A stretch of 64,000 nt of DNA from Nitrococcus mobilis Nb-231 (GTDB lineage: Bacteria; Pseudomonadota; Gammaproteobacteria; Nitrococcales; Nitrococcaceae), in NCBI RefSeq assembly GCF_000153205.1, contig NZ_CH672427.1, positions 540,623 to 604,622 on the forward strand. The letters are read 5' to 3'. The notes under the pieces are model-generated. The model was not told the origin of the DNA. It saw nothing but the letters and a program-made list of their open reading frames with translations, and did no database searches. The translations under genes and the position numbers were made by a program. This document shows positions 1 through 9,940 of the stretch, piece after piece. Position 1 is the first letter of the stretch; each line of letters opens with the position of its first letter.

Positions 1-2
1 TC

Positions 3-3000
3 GAGCGGGCCAGCAACGCGTCCAGCAATGACGAGCAGCATGCCTACTACAGCGGCTTTCGTTATCTGCGTGATGCCCGAGCCGATCTGCCGCAGCAGTT
101 CGCCGATGAGCTGATGCGGCGCATGACGGAGCTTACCGACGCGAGATTTACTCGCGCATCGAAGCGGATGCCCGAGGTGGTAGACGAGCTGGCCCTGGTG
201 GACGAGCGCGAATTCGAAGACTGGCTCAATCGCTCCGATGCAATCAACCGTGCCGAGACGCGTTTTGCAATCCCGCTCGTGGCACTCAACCGGCGCTTGT
301 CCTATATCGTAGGCCACCGCTTGGACGAGCTCAGCAATCCACTGGCCCCGGCCGTCGTCTGCGAAATCCTCTCGACTGTACTGGATTTATCCAAATTCGA
401 GCGAAAACCCGCTCGAACGCTCCATGAAGCCTTCAGCCAGACGGTAACGATGCGGCTCGGCACTCTCTACGAGGGGCTGAACGCCCGCTTCCACGAGCGC
501 GGCATTCTGCCCGGCATCGAAAACGAACGCCCGGAAATCCGGGTATCGAGCCCGCCACAAGCGGGCGAGCAAGCGGCAACGCAACCCGAGCTCGATCCCG
601 ACTCGCAAGCTTGCACGGAAGCCGCATCGGACAGCGAGACCATGCCCGCGCCGCAAGGTCAGCCGCAGCAGGGGTCAGCCGCGCCGATTATCGGCTCATC
701 ACCATCACCACCACCATCAGCATCACCATCACGGACACTGCCGGCCGCGCGCGAGCTCCTCGCGGCGCGCAATCGCCTGCTCCACCGTGGGCCCTCCCGC
801 TTCGCAACCGCGGGAGTGAGCACCATACCGGCGCCTGGCGCGCCAACGTTTGCTGCCAGCGAAGTGCTAGGAGCTGTCGATCACCTCCATGCCAACTCCG
901 AAGAAGCACCGAACGTCACCACAGACGTGAGCCTCATGGAACGGGTGATGGGGCGGTTGCACGCTGATGGTGCTGGGGCGGCTGAAAAGCAACTCGCACC
1001 CGAGACGCACGGCACGGTCGAGTTGCTCGACAATTGGTTCGGTTCGCTGCGGGATGATCCGTTGAACACCCGCTTCCTGCGCGACTGGAGTGGGCGCTTG
1101 GCGATCCTGGCCTTACGCGCCCAGCTCGAAAAAGGCGGGTTTTTGCAAGAGAATCCCCAGCCAATCCATCATTTGCTCAATCAGTTGGATCGCTCCGGCG
1201 TAGCTCTGGCGGTTCTGCGCGGGGCTGAGCAGGATCGCCTGCAGCGCAAGCTCGAGCAGCTGCTGCAACGCGCGCTGAGCGAATCGCGCGAGCAACCGGA
1301 GGTCGTGCGCGAAATCGCCGATGAAATCGCCACTTTGGTCGAACGCCCCCTTAGCACACGTGCGGTCAATATGCAGAAAGTGCTCCAGCAGTGCGAGGGC
1401 ACGCAGAAGTTGGAGCGTGCCAAGCGCTTGGTGAACCAGGAGATCGACAAGCGCGTCGCCGAGCACATGATCCCGAAGCTGCTACTCGGGTTTATCGATC
1501 AAGGGTGGCGTAACCTGCTCGTGCTGGTGAACCTGCGCTCGGGGGTCGACAGCGATCAATGGCGGCGCGGGCTCGCCGTTTTGGACCGGCTCATCGCTGG
1601 GCTCGGTATCGCGGCCGTGAGAGCGCGGCCGATTGCTGAACCGGAGAAAGTGGCCAGCTACATCGAGCGACAGTTGACCGCCTTTGGCCGTTATACCCCC
1701 GAGCTGCAGTCCATTGTCGGCGAGATCCGCGATTACCTGCTCGCGGTCAGGGCACAGGGCCGGGCCCCACGGCCGTTGCCTATGGTCAAGGCCAGGCGAT
1801 CGAACGCCAATGAACTCGCGCTGACCGCCAAAATTAAACCTTACTGGCTCGGCCAGGCCAAACTGCTCGGTGTGGGTGATTGGGTGTTTTTCGCCGGCAA
1901 GGATGGCACTCCCGAACCTTTGCGCCTGCAATGGATCAGCGAAGAGCGGACCCGGTTCGTGTTCGTCAACCGCAGTGGGATCAAGGCCAAAGACATCACC
2001 TTGGCAGAGCTGGCGCAATTGTTGGAGGTGGCCTCCGCAGGGCTCACCGAAGATATGGACATGCCGCTGACCGAACGCCAGTGGCAAAAGAAGCTCCAAG
2101 ATCTGCACGATGAGTTGGTTCGCTTCGCCACCCATGACCCGCTGACCGGTTGTCTCAACCGAAAGGCCCTGCAGAAAGCGTTGGAGCAGTTGCCAAGCGG
2201 GCGCGAGGCCCACAATCAGTGGCATGCCCTACTCTACTTCGCTTTGGATGGTTTCAAGGTGATCAACAGCACCCTGGGGCATGAGGGTGGCGATGAGCTG
2301 TTGCAGCAGGTCGCCGACCAGCTGCGGGAAAGTATCGCCGGGCGCGGTTGCGTCGCCCGCATGGGCGGTGATGAGTTCGCGGTGTTGGCCGAACATTGTA
2401 GCGCGAATGAGGCACGGGTACTCGCCGAGCAACAACGCCTTGCTCTTTACGAGCGGCGCTTTGTCCGTGACGACGAGAGCCTGACCGTTTCAGCGAGCGT
2501 CGGGGTCGTACCTTTCACGCTCGAGAGCCGCAGCCCCAAGGGATTGCTCAAGGACGCCGATGAGGCCTGCCTCGCTGCCAAGAATGCCGGCGGCAACCAC
2601 TTACACATGCTTACCCCAGACGACCGCGAGCTCAAACAGCTGCGCAGCAGTATGGCGCAGGCCGCCCAAGTCGACAAAGCTTTGGAGACGGGCAAGCTGC
2701 GGCTGCGCTGTCAACGTATTCAGCCTATAGCCGATGACCCTGCGCTGCGCCCCTTCTACGAAATTCTGATCTCCATCCTCGGGCCGACCGATCACCTCAT
2801 TCCACCCAAGGATTTCATCCCGGCAGCGGAGCGTTTTGGGCGCATGACCGCCGTAGATCGCTGGGTCATTCGTGAGGTATTGGATTGGTGCGCTCATAAT
2901 GGCGATGCATTGACCACCCTGGACGGCTTTACCGTCAATCTCTGCGGCCCAACGTTGAATGACGGCGATCTTGCCAACTACCTTCGAAGCCAACTTGATC

Positions 3001-3410
3001 GCACCGGGGTTTCTGGCGAGTTGCTCTGCTTCGAGGTGACCGAGACCGCCGCGGTGCAAAATCTCGCCCGCGCGGCGGACTTGATCCGGGAAGTCAAGGA
3101 GCTCGGGTGCCGCTTTTCCTTGGATGACTTCGGTTCGGGTTTGTCATCGTACTCTTATCTCAAAAACCTGCCCGTAGACTATCTCAAAGTCGATGGCCAG
3201 TTCGTCCGCGACATCGATCGAGACGAAGCCGACCACGCCATGGTCCGCTCCATCAACGAGCTGGGGCATTTTCTTGGCAAACGGACGATCGCCGAATTCG
3301 TGGAAAACGACAAGGTTCTCTATCAGCTCAAAGACATCGGCCTCGACTTCGCACAAGGCTACGGAGTCGGCCGCCCGATGCCCATCGAGGAGCTTATCGG
3401 GCAAATCTAA
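3..3410 (+). CDS. DUF1631 - GGDEF - EAL protein, 5' end outside window
   Basis: The reading frame is open from base 3, well before the first ATG at 114, so the gene starts upstream of the window. The N-terminal two thirds match the DUF1631 family, with a Pro/Ser-rich linker around residues 190-250 and a PilZ-like beta region around 600-670. A GGDEF domain follows, with an intact MGGDEF loop near residue 787, then an EAL domain. In the EAL domain the signature Glu is kept, but the motif reads E-I-L rather than E-A-L (near 920). The other catalytic positions are present: Asn in FTVNLCG, Glu in FEVTET, DDFGSG, Lys in YLKVDG, and Glu in AEFVEN. The protein is therefore likely a cytoplasmic c-di-GMP turnover enzyme or sensor. 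By family knowledge the GGDEF-EAL tandem may have one dominant activity; which one cannot be told from sequence. Confidence 0.9.
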   Translation, partial: ERASNASSNDEQHAYYSGFRYLRDARADLPQQFADELMRRMTELTDARFTRASKRMPEVVDELALVDEREFEDWLNRSDAINRAETRFAIPLVALNRRLSYIVGHRLDELSNPLAPAVVCEILSTVLDLSKFERKPARTLHEAFSQTVTMRLGTLYEGLNARFHERGILPGIENERPEIRVSSPPQAGEQAATQPELDPDSQACTEAASDSETMPAPQGQPQQGSAAPIIGSSPSPPPSASPSRTLPAARELLAARNRLLHRGPSRFATAGVSTIPAPGAPTFAASEVLGAVDHLHANSEEAPNVTTDVSLMERVMGRLHADGAGAAEKQLAPETHGTVELLDNWFGSLRDDPLNTRFLRDWSGRLAILALRAQLEKGGFLQENPQPIHHLLNQLDRSGVALAVLRGAEQDRLQRKLEQLLQRALSESREQPEVVREIADEIATLVERPLSTRAVNMQKVLQQCEGTQKLERAKRLVNQEIDKRVAEHMIPKLLLGFIDQGWRNLLVLVNLRSGVDSDQWRRGLAVLDRLIAGLGIAAVRARPIAEPEKVASYIERQLTAFGRYTPELQSIVGEIRDYLLAVRAQGRAPRPLPMVKARRSNANELALTAKIKPYWLGQAKLLGVGDWVFFAGKDGTPEPLRLQWISEERTRFVFVNRSGIKAKDITLAELAQLLEVASAGLTEDMDMPLTERQWQKKLQDLHDELVRFATHDPLTGCLNRKALQKALEQLPSGREAHNQWHALLYFALDGFKVINSTLGHEGGDELLQQVADQLRESIAGRGCVARMGGDEFAVLAEHCSANEARVLAEQQRLALYERRFVRDDESLTVSASVGVVPFTLESRSPKGLLKDADEACLAAKNAGGNHLHMLTPDDRELKQLRSSMAQAAQVDKALETGKLRLRCQRIQPIADDPALRPFYEILISILGPTDHLIPPKDFIPAAERFGRMTAVDRWVIREVLDWCAHNGDALTTLDGFTVNLCGPTLNDGDLANYLRSQLDRTGVSGELLCFEVTETAAVQNLARAADLIREVKELGCRFSLDDFGSGLSSYSYLKNLPVDYLKVDGQFVRDIDRDEADHAMVRSINELGHFLGKRTIAEFVENDKVLYQLKDIGLDFAQGYGVGRPMPIEELIGQI

Positions 3411-3450
3411 CGAGCAAGCGGCCGCGTATACGCGGGGTCGACTCCAGTCG

Positions 3451-3840
3451 CTACTGCGTCCCCATAACGATCGGGTGTTCCTGACGGTCGAGGATCAAAA
3501 AATCGGAGAGATCGGCCCCGGTGGCGAGTTGACGTGCAATCTCGCGCAGCCGCTCGCGGACCCTTGCCTCCGGCGCATCGTCCATGCAACCGAGCAGCAA
3601 GAACTCCCAACGATCGTCCAAATGGTCCGCCTCGGCAACGACCGCATCGAAGCTTAACGCCTGCAGCAGGCGTTGATGCGTCATCATCAGCGGCGTCAGG
3701 CTCAGCGTCCGACCGTGCCCATTGTCTTCATGGTGTTCCACATATAAGAAAACCAACAATAACCATTGTGGCGCGGAGCGCGCCAGTCCCGTCTGGATAA
3801 AATCCTGAAAATGATCATTCATATTCGGGATGGACTCCAT
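3451..3840 (-). CDS. Uncharacterised 129-aa protein
   Basis: This frame runs convergent to the DUF1631 gene. I do not recognise the family. The product has an amphipathic middle (APQWLLLVFLYVEHHED) and a C-terminal half with balanced charged and hydrophobic content (DRWEFLLLGCMDDAP, LSDFLILDRQEHPIV), typical of a real soluble protein rather than an antisense shadow. The frame stays open back to a TTG at 3897. I prefer the ATG at 3840 (MESIPNMNDH), though the ATG at 3822 (MNDHFQ) is also possible; no Shine-Dalgarno decides it. A perfect 14-bp palindrome (CCGCGTATACGCGG) lies between the two convergent stops. Confidence 0.55.
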   Translation of the reverse strand: MESIPNMNDHFQDFIQTGLARSAPQWLLLVFLYVEHHEDNGHGRTLSLTPLMMTHQRLLQALSFDAVVAEADHLDDRWEFLLLGCMDDAPEARVRERLREIARQLATGADLSDFLILDRQEHPIVMGTQ

Positions 3841-3897
3841 TCGCCCAGGGCACTTCCCTAAGAAGTTGGCCGTCCCTCCGCACAAACGACAATTCAA

Positions 3898-4132
3898 AGC
3901 ACGAGTTTGTGATTTACGATTCGTCTCTTATTGCCCACCACGCGAGCATAAAGCCGACCGGGCAGAACCAACAAGCCTTAATCGCCAGATCTCGTTACAG
4001 TAAGGTAGTTGGAGCCCGCCGCTAGTTGAGCCGGGGCGAGAGACGCGGTAAGGTTTGACCGCCATTGGTGACCGGCACGGAAGGAGCGTTTCGCGTACGC
4101 CGGAGTGAATTGGGAACTGAGGTGTTTGCGTA
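3898..4132. other. Intergenic, no gene recognised
   Basis: This is the gap upstream of mobB. It contains only short open frames without coding character. I see no tRNA, no clear terminator and no convincing molybdenum-cofactor riboswitch fold by eye. A GAGG about ten bases before the mobB ATG is a plausible ribosome binding site. Confidence 0.5.
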
Positions 4133-4768
4133 ATGGGCCGTACAGTAGAAGACATTTTGGATGTAACCAACATGCCCCCCGCCGCGACTGCCCGAAAGGA
4201 CAGCGACGCTCAGCCTGGCTTCCGAGAGCTGTGGCCGCGCGGTGTGCGCCGCCCCATCGTGGGCTTCGCAGCTTGGCGTGGCACGGGCAAAACCACGCTG
4301 CTGCGGCGGATCATACCGCGCCTGCGTGAACAGGGGGTGCGCCTGGCCGTCATCAAGCATGCCCACCATGGCTTCGAAATCGATATACCCGGCAAGGACA
4401 GCTATGAAATTCGCCATGCCGGCGCCAGTCAGGTATTGGTAACCTCGGCTCGACGCCGGGCGCTGATTATGGAGCGCCCGCGCGAGTATGATCCCTGCCT
4501 GGCAGAGGAGATCGAATACTTAGATCAGGACAGTATCGATTTGATCCTGGTCGAGGGCTTCCGCCATGAGCGATTGCCCAAGATAGAGTTACGGCGTCGC
4601 CGTGAAGAGCCTGGCGCGCCCTTGGCGCCGGAGGATCCTTGTATCGTGGCTATTGCTACGGACTTTTCCGATCTTCCGGAGCAAGCGCTGCCGGTGTTCG
4701 ATCTGAACAACATCGAGCCAATCGTGCAGTTCATTCTTAACAAGGTCATGGGGCGCTCGTCTACGTGA
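4133..4768 (+). CDS. mobB: Molybdopterin-guanine dinucleotide biosynthesis protein B
   Basis: MobB is a small P-loop GTPase that assists MobA in attaching GMP to molybdopterin in the cytoplasm. The Walker A loop WRGTGKTTLL lies at about residues 48-57. It is followed by the family-typical block KHAHHGFEIDIPGKDSY and the RHAGASQVLVTS strand. A VEGFRHERLPKIEL segment (the MobB VEGFK-like motif) is near residue 143. The roughly 40-residue N-terminal extension before the first beta strand is longer than in E. coli MobB (about 175 aa). It precedes the nicotinamidase gene by about 80 bases on the same strand. No mobA lies in the window. Confidence 0.9.
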   Translation: MGRTVEDILDVTNMPPAATARKDSDAQPGFRELWPRGVRRPIVGFAAWRGTGKTTLLRRIIPRLREQGVRLAVIKHAHHGFEIDIPGKDSYEIRHAGASQVLVTSARRRALIMERPREYDPCLAEEIEYLDQDSIDLILVEGFRHERLPKIELRRRREEPGAPLAPEDPCIVAIATDFSDLPEQALPVFDLNNIEPIVQFILNKVMGRSST

Positions 4769-4849
4769 CAGGCGGCCGGCGTGGAGTCCGTAAAGCGCGT
4801 CCACCCGCTTTACCCTGCTGGCTGCGTCGGCCTGGACCGAGGCCAAGCT

Positions 4850-5530
4850 ATGGACAATGGGCGCGTTTCCATCCGTCGTGAGTGCAGCGCTCTGATCGTT
4901 GTCGATATGCAGCCGGATTTCATAGAAGGCGGCGCGCTGCCGACCCAAGGTGGTCGTGTGGTAGTGGCGCCGATTGCCGAGCTCATGAGCTCCGGGTATT
5001 TTCGCTATTGTGTCGCCACTCAGGACTGGCATCCACCGGAACACATCTCCTTTGCCAGCAGCCATCCGGGACGGGAGCCGTTCGACGTAATCGAGCTTTA
5101 TGGCCAAGAGCAGGTGCTCTGGCCAGAACACTGCGTACAGGGAAGCGCGGGCGCGGCCTTGCACCCGGAGTTGCCATGGGAGAAAGCGGCGGCAATCGTG
5201 CGCAAAGGCGAGGATCCGCTGGTCGATAGCTACAGTGGTTTTCTGAACAATTGGAATGCCGATGGCCGCCGCCCGCCCACCGGACTGGCTGGCTATCTAC
5301 GGGAGCGGGGCATCACCGATCTATTTCTATGCGGGCTGGCCCGGGATTATTGTGTTAAATGGAGCGCGGAGGATGCCATAGCGGCGGGCTTTACGACCTA
5401 CGTGCTGTGGGATCTCACCCGACCAGTGGATAGCGGCACCGACGAGCGAGTCCGCACGCACCTGGGAACCAAAGGAGTCGGAATCATACGAAGCGAACAG
5501 CTCACTTGCGATCAGCACGGGGCATCATGA
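4850..5530 (+). CDS. pncA: Nicotinamidase (isochorismatase-fold)
   Basis: Hydrolyses nicotinamide to nicotinate in NAD salvage. With the start at MDNGRVS the protein is 226 aa, the usual size. The catalytic triad is visible: Asp19 in VVDMQPDF, Lys in IVRKGEDP, and Cys in GLARDYCVKW. Metal ligands are in TQDWHPPEH (Asp59, His61) and WPEHC. An upstream ATG at 4781 is in frame, but its extra 23 residues look non-homologous, so the later start is preferred. The stop overlaps the next gene's ATG by four bases (ATGA), indicating translational coupling. Confidence 0.92.
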   Translation: MDNGRVSIRRECSALIVVDMQPDFIEGGALPTQGGRVVVAPIAELMSSGYFRYCVATQDWHPPEHISFASSHPGREPFDVIELYGQEQVLWPEHCVQGSAGAALHPELPWEKAAAIVRKGEDPLVDSYSGFLNNWNADGRRPPTGLAGYLRERGITDLFLCGLARDYCVKWSAEDAIAAGFTTYVLWDLTRPVDSGTDERVRTHLGTKGVGIIRSEQLTCDQHGAS

Positions 5531-5745
5531 GCAACCCGCCAGACGAAATTCTATACCGGTTGGCAGAGGTTGTGCGCGAGCGTTGCATCGAGGAGGCACA
5601 AAGCGCCTTTGAGCAAGGTGGAATGAGCGGGCTGTGTGTCGAAGGCCGCTGGGATCTGGCAATGGATCGCCTACGCAGCCTCGATGTGGAATCCATGGTT
5701 CGCGCTGCGCTGAATGCCAATCCGCCACGGCCTGCTGGCAGGTAA
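5527..5745 (+). CDS. Small 72-aa helical protein coupled to pncA
   Basis: Starts at the ATGA overlap with the pncA stop (MSNPPDEILYRLAEVV). The product is short and predicted all-helical, with an acidic first half and the conserved-looking block GLCVEGRWDLAMDRLRSLD. I recognise the type as a small conserved protein of gammaproteobacteria but cannot name a function. Its stop lies 48 bases from the convergent prfC stop. An in-frame ATG at 5506 lies inside pncA and is less likely to be the start. Confidence 0.7.
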   Translation: MSNPPDEILYRLAEVVRERCIEEAQSAFEQGGMSGLCVEGRWDLAMDRLRSLDVESMVRAALNANPPRPAGR

Positions 5746-5793
5746 AGGCAGCACATCCAAGCCAAGCGCCGCGTGGCGCCGAGTCCCTGTTTT

Positions 5794-7377
5794 TTAATGT
5801 TCCCGGGTCGCGTGGAAGCGGATTTCCGGCCAACGCTCGGCGGTGAGCTCAAGATTGACTCGGGAAGGGGCAAGGTAGGCAAGATCTCCGCAGATATCCA
5901 GTGCGAGATGGCCTCGATTACGCTCCTTGAATGCCTCCAAACGTTCCGGATCATCACAGCTCACCCAGCGTGCTGTTACGGCATTAGCCGACTCGAATCG
6001 GCAGTCGACTCCATATTCATGTTTGAGCCGGAAGGCCACCACGTCGAACTGCAAGATTCCGAGGGCACCGACGACGAGCTCATTGCCTGTAAGAGGTCGG
6101 AAAAGCTGAGAAGCGCCTTCCTCACACAGCTGAATGAGCCCCTTCTGCAAAGCTTTCATGCGCATCGGATTCTGCAACAACGCCAAGCGGAATAGCTCGG
6201 GGGCAAAATTCGGGATTCCGGTGAATTTGAGTTCCTCGCCTTCGGTAAGCGTGTCGCCGACCTGAATGGTGCCATGGTTGTACAGCCCCACGATATCCCC
6301 TGGATACGCCTCCTGCACATGCTCCCGCTCGGAGGCCATGAAGGTAATGGCGTTGGCGATTCGCAACTCCTTGTTGCTGCGCAGATGCCGTAGCTTCATG
6401 CTCTTACGATATACGCCCGAACAGACCCGCAGGAAGGCGATTCGGTCACGATGGTTCGGGTCCATATTGGCCTGGATTTTGAATACAAAACCCGTGAGCA
6501 TCGGTTCCCCACTGTCGACGACCCGAGTGGTCGTCTCCCGCGGTTGCGGCGGCGGTGCATGCTCGACGAAGCTCTCCAGCAACTCGCGGATACCGAGGTT
6601 GTTGATGGCAGAACCGAAAAAAACCGGTGTCAGCTCACCGCGCCGATAGGCTTCGACATCGAAGGAATGGCTTGCCTCACGCAGCAACTCCACCTCTTCT
6701 CGCAGCTGTTCGGCTTGCAGCCCCAAACGTTTGTCCAGTTCAGGATTGTTCAGCCCTTTGATAATCCCCTCTTCTTTGGTCGGGCTGTGCGGTCCGCCGG
6801 CCGAGAGCCGAACTTGGTCGAGCGGTAAATGATATATCCCCCGGAATGACTTACCCATGCCGATCGGCCAGGTAATTGGGGCGCAGCGAATTTTCAGTAC
6901 CTTTTCCACCTCGTCCATGAGCGATATCGGATCGCGGCCTTCACGGTCGAGTTTGTTCATGAAGGTCATGATTGGAGTGGCGCGTAACCGGCAAACATCC
7001 ATCAGTTTGATGGTGCGCTCCTCCACTCCCTTGGCGCTATCGATGACCATTAGCGCCGAATCCACTGCCGTGAGGGTACGATAGGTGTCCTCAGAGAAAT
7101 CCTCGTGACCCGGTGTGTCCAACAAATTAACGATGAACCCCTGGTATGGGAACTGCATCACCGAAGAGGTCACCGAAATGCCGCGCTGTTTTTCCAGTTC
7201 TAACCAGTCAGAGGTCGCATAGCGGGCCGCCTTACGGCCCTTGACCGTGCCGGCGAGCTGAATCGCGCCACCGTAAAGCAACAATTTCTCGGTTACGGTG
7301 GTTTTGCCGGCATCCGGATGTGAGATAATGGCGAATGTGCGCCGGCGCGCTATTTCGGTGCGAAGCTTACTCATATC
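5794..7377 (-). CDS. prfC: Peptide chain release factor 3
   Basis: RF3 is a translational GTPase that recycles RF1/RF2 from the ribosome after peptide release. G1 [10 protein letters not shown]2 around GISVTSS, G3 DTPGHEDF and G4 NKLD are all intact, and the downstream domains match RF3 rather than EF-G throughout. Starting at [14 protein letters not shown] gives 527 aa, the family length, with AGGA seven bases upstream. The frame is open further up to 7461, but those residues are not RF3-like. It is divergent from the ycgN-like gene. Confidence 0.97.
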   Translation of the reverse strand, partial: DMSKLRTEIARRRTFAIISHPDAGKTTVTEKLLLYGGAIQLAGTVKGRKAARYATSDWLELEKQRGISVTSSVMQFPYQGFIVNLLDTPGHEDFSEDTYRTLTAVDSALMVIDSAKGVEERTIKLMDVCRLRATPIMTFMNKLDREGRDPISLMDEVEKVLKIRCAPITWPIGMGKSFRGIYHLPLDQVRLSAGGPHSPTKEEGIIKGLNNPELDKRLGLQAEQLREEVELLREASHSFDVEAYRRGELTPVFFGSAINNLGIRELLESFVEHAPPPQPRETTTRVVDSGEPMLTGFVFKIQANMDPNHRDRIAFLRVCSGVYRKSMKLRHLRSNKELRIANAITFMASEREHVQEAYPGDIVGLYNHGTIQVGDTLTEGEELKFTGIPNFAPELFRLALLQNPMRMKALQKGLIQLCEEGASQLFRPLTGNELVVGALGILQFDVVAFRLKHEYGVDCRFESANAVTARWVSCDDPERLEAFKERNRGHLALDICGDLAYLAPSRVNLELTAERWPEIRFHATREH

Positions 7378-7567
7378 GTCCTGTAGGTGTGCTAGGCTAC
7401 TCGGCCAGTCGGATTTGCAGGCTGCAATTATACAAGAGCTCCGCAGGGGGCAAAGCCTCACCGCTGGTGCCTATTGAAAAATAGGCAAGCTGCGTAGCAT
7501 ACGCTTGCGGCTTTGCTACGTTAATGTTGCTGCCGGCAGGTGGATCATCGCTTCGCAGGTTACGCGC

Positions 7568-8044
7568 ATGGGTCAGCAAGACCGACGCCCGTTTTGGGAG
7601 CGCAAGCGGCTCGGGCAGATGAACCGTGACGAGTGGGAAGCCCTCTGTGACGGGTGCGGGCGGTGTTGTCTTCATAAGCTAGAGGATGAAGGCAGCGGCC
7701 GCATTTTTTACACCAAAGTCGCTTGTCGGCTCCTCGACACGAATACTTGCCGTTGTAGCCACTACCAGGATCGCCAACAGCAGGTGACCGACTGCCTGAC
7801 CTTGACGCCGCGGCGCATCCGCCAATTCAAGTGGTTACCCAGCAGTTGCGCCTATCGGCGGCTGGCCGAGGGTCGCGGCCTGGCTTGGTGGCACCCCTTG
7901 GTCTCCGGCGACCCTGAGACCGTGCATCGGGCCGGAATCTCGGTCCGGGGGCGAGCGGTGCCGGAATCGAGTGTCGATTTAACCGAACTCGAGGATTATC
8001 TGGCTCTAGACGTGGAGGCGGATGCGAACGGCACCGATCACTGA
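7568..8044 (+). CDS. YcgN/UPF0260 cysteine-cluster protein
   Basis: Matches the YcgN family of small cysteine-cluster proteins, presumed metal-binding. Cysteines at 27, 30, 33 and 34 (CDGCGRCC) and a later C-x-C-x4-RQ-x-C region fit the Fe-S or Zn cluster signature of the family. The closing motif WHPLVSGDPETVH is also typical. The start MGQQDRRPFWERK is chosen because YcgN proteins begin a few residues before the FWE motif; an in-frame ATG at 7505 would add 21 atypical residues. The cellular role is not known with certainty for the family. Confidence 0.88.
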   Translation: MGQQDRRPFWERKRLGQMNRDEWEALCDGCGRCCLHKLEDEGSGRIFYTKVACRLLDTNTCRCSHYQDRQQQVTDCLTLTPRRIRQFKWLPSSCAYRRLAEGRGLAWWHPLVSGDPETVHRAGISVRGRAVPESSVDLTELEDYLALDVEADANGTDH

Positions 8045-8127
8045 GCTGCGGTGAACTGTGAGAAGGCGCGCAGCTTTAGAATGAACAACTTCAGTGGGAG
8101 AGCGGGCGCAAGGGCGCCAGCGGGCAC

Positions 8128-8649
8128 ATGACAGGCAAACCGAACTACACTTATCAAGAGTTGCTGGATTGCGGCTACGGGCGGCTGTTCGGCCCCGGGA
8201 ATCCGCAACTTCCGATCCCTAATATGCTCATGTTCGACCGGATCACCACTATTGATTCGGCTAATGGGCATTTCGAGAAGGGGTATGCCGAAGCCGAGCT
8301 CGATGTCCACCCGGAATTATGGTTTTTCGAGTGCCATTTTCCCGGTGACCCGGTGATGCCCGGTTGCCTGGGGCTCGATGCGCTGTGGCAACTATTAGGG
8401 TTTTACCTGGGCTGGCTCGGTGGGACAGGCAAGGGTCGTGCCCTTGGTTGTGGCGAAGTCAAGTTCATGGGGCAGATCCTGCCGCATAACGCACTTGTGA
8501 GGTATTGCCTCGACATCAAGCGAGTCATCGCCCGCAGCCGGCTGACCATCGGGCTCGCTGACGGGCACGTTATCGCCGATGATCAGATCATATACCGAGC
8601 AGCGGAACTGAAGGTGGGGCTTTTTCACGACCCTACCAAAGCCATGTAG
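8128..8649 (+). CDS. fabA: 3-hydroxydecanoyl-ACP dehydratase/isomerase
   Basis: FabA dehydrates 3-hydroxydecanoyl-ACP and isomerises trans-2- to cis-3-decenoyl-ACP, the branch point to unsaturated fatty acids. The active-site His70 ([12 protein letters not shown]) and Asp84 (CLGLDALWQ) fall at exactly the E. coli numbering. The [19 protein letters not shown] block is diagnostic of FabA over FabZ. At 173 aa it is full length. It lies directly upstream of fabB, as in other FabA/FabB-type bacteria. Confidence 0.97.
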   Translation: MTGKPNYTYQELLDCGYGRLFGPGNPQLPIPNMLMFDRITTIDSANGHFEKGYAEAELDVHPELWFFECHFPGDPVMPGCLGLDALWQLLGFYLGWLGGTGKGRALGCGEVKFMGQILPHNALVRYCLDIKRVIARSRLTIGLADGHVIADDQIIYRAAELKVGLFHDPTKAM

Positions 8650-8682
8650 TTAGGTCCAACAACCCATGCACGTAGACCTAAC
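8649..8682. promoter_or_regulatory. Inverted repeat between fabA and fabB
   Basis: An 8-bp perfect inverted repeat, GTTAGGTC at 8649-8656 and GACCTAAC at 8675-8682, starts at the fabA stop and lies before the fabB ribosome binding site (GAGGA at 8698). No T-run follows, so it is not a classical terminator. It may be an mRNA-processing or attenuating hairpin setting the FabA/FabB ratio; this is inference only. Confidence 0.4.
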
Positions 8683-8711
8683 GCACCTAGTACAGAGCGA
8701 GGATAATCATT

Positions 8712-9929
8712 GTGCGTCGAGTGGTAATCACCGGTATCGGTATCGTCTCTTGCCTTGGCAATGACAAGGAGACCGTCACGGAGTCGTTGCGTAGCGGCCG
8801 CTCCGGGATTCGGTATCGGGAGGATTACGCGGAGCTGGGATTGCGCAGCCGCGTGGCGGGTGTCGTCGAGCTGGATACGAGTGAGCTCATCCCCCGTAAG
8901 GCCCGGCGCTTCATGGCGGCTGGCGGCGAATATGCCTACATTGCGATGGATCGCGCTATCGCCGATGCGGCGCTGGATGACACCCAAGTTTCTAATCCCC
9001 GCACGGGCTTGATTGCCGGCTCCGGCGTCGGCTCGACTTCGAGCCTCGTCGAAGCCACCGATACATTGCGCGCGCGCGGCGTGCGCAAGATCGGCGCGTT
9101 TGCCGTGCCCAAGGTAATGAGCAGCACGGTATCTGCTTTATTGGCTACGCCGTTTGGTATCCGCGGGCTGAATTATTCGATCACCTCCGCGTGCGCCACC
9201 AGTGCGCACTGCATCGGCAATGCGATGGAACAAATCCAACTGGGCCGTCAGGACATTATCTTCGCCGGTGGCGCCGACGAGGAACATTGGTCGATGACCA
9301 TGCTCTTCGATGCCATGGGGGCCTTATCGATGAAGTTTAACGACACCCCCGCAAAAGCCTCACGCCCTTACGACACGACTCGTGATGGTTTTGTCATCGC
9401 GGGCGGTGCCGGGATTTTGGTACTCGAAGAGCTCGAACACGCAATAACCCGCGGTGCGCATATTTATGCGGAATTGGTGGGTTATGGGGCGACCTCGGAC
9501 GGCCACGATATGGTGGCGCCTTCCGGTGAGGGCGCGGTACGGTGTATGCGCGAGGCAATATCGAACATCGACTGTGCAGTGGACTACATCAACGCCCACG
9601 GGACCAGCACTCCTGCGGGTGACATCACCGAGCTCAAAGCCATCGCCGAGGTTTTCGCCGAACGCATGCCGCCGGTGAGTTCGACTAAGTCATTGACGGG
9701 CCATTCGTTGGGCGCGGCTGGAGTCCAGGAGGTGATCTATTCGCTGCTTATGCTCGAGCAGGACTTCATCGCCGCCTCAGCCAATATCGAGGAACTCGAC
9801 CCCGAAGCCCAGGGAATGCCGATCGTGCGTGAACGCCAGGATGCAGCCGGTTTGCATACCGTGATGTCCAACAGCTTCGGTTTCGGCGGAACCAACGCCA
9901 GCTTGGTTTTCCGGCGCTTCACGGAGTAG
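8712..9929 (+). CDS. fabB: 3-oxoacyl-ACP synthase I
   Basis: FabB elongates cis-3-decenoyl-ACP after FabA. The Cys-His-His triad is visible: Cys161 in SACATSAHC, His296 in [11 protein letters not shown], and His331 in TGHSLGAAG. Its length of 405 aa is typical. It begins with GTG ([10 protein letters not shown], matching the usual MKRVVITG) and has GAGGA ten bases upstream. Its neighbour fabA makes the assignment to FabB rather than FabF firm. Confidence 0.97.
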   Translation: MRRVVITGIGIVSCLGNDKETVTESLRSGRSGIRYREDYAELGLRSRVAGVVELDTSELIPRKARRFMAAGGEYAYIAMDRAIADAALDDTQVSNPRTGLIAGSGVGSTSSLVEATDTLRARGVRKIGAFAVPKVMSSTVSALLATPFGIRGLNYSITSACATSAHCIGNAMEQIQLGRQDIIFAGGADEEHWSMTMLFDAMGALSMKFNDTPAKASRPYDTTRDGFVIAGGAGILVLEELEHAITRGAHIYAELVGYGATSDGHDMVAPSGEGAVRCMREAISNIDCAVDYINAHGTSTPAGDITELKAIAEVFAERMPPVSSTKSLTGHSLGAAGVQEVIYSLLMLEQDFIAASANIEELDPEAQGMPIVRERQDAAGLHTVMSNSFGFGGTNASLVFRRFTE

Positions 9930-9940
9930 CACAAAATGCA

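Noticed and set aside
8649-8682. Rho-independent terminator between fabA and fabB
   Set aside because: The inverted repeat is not GC-rich enough and no T-run follows on either strand.
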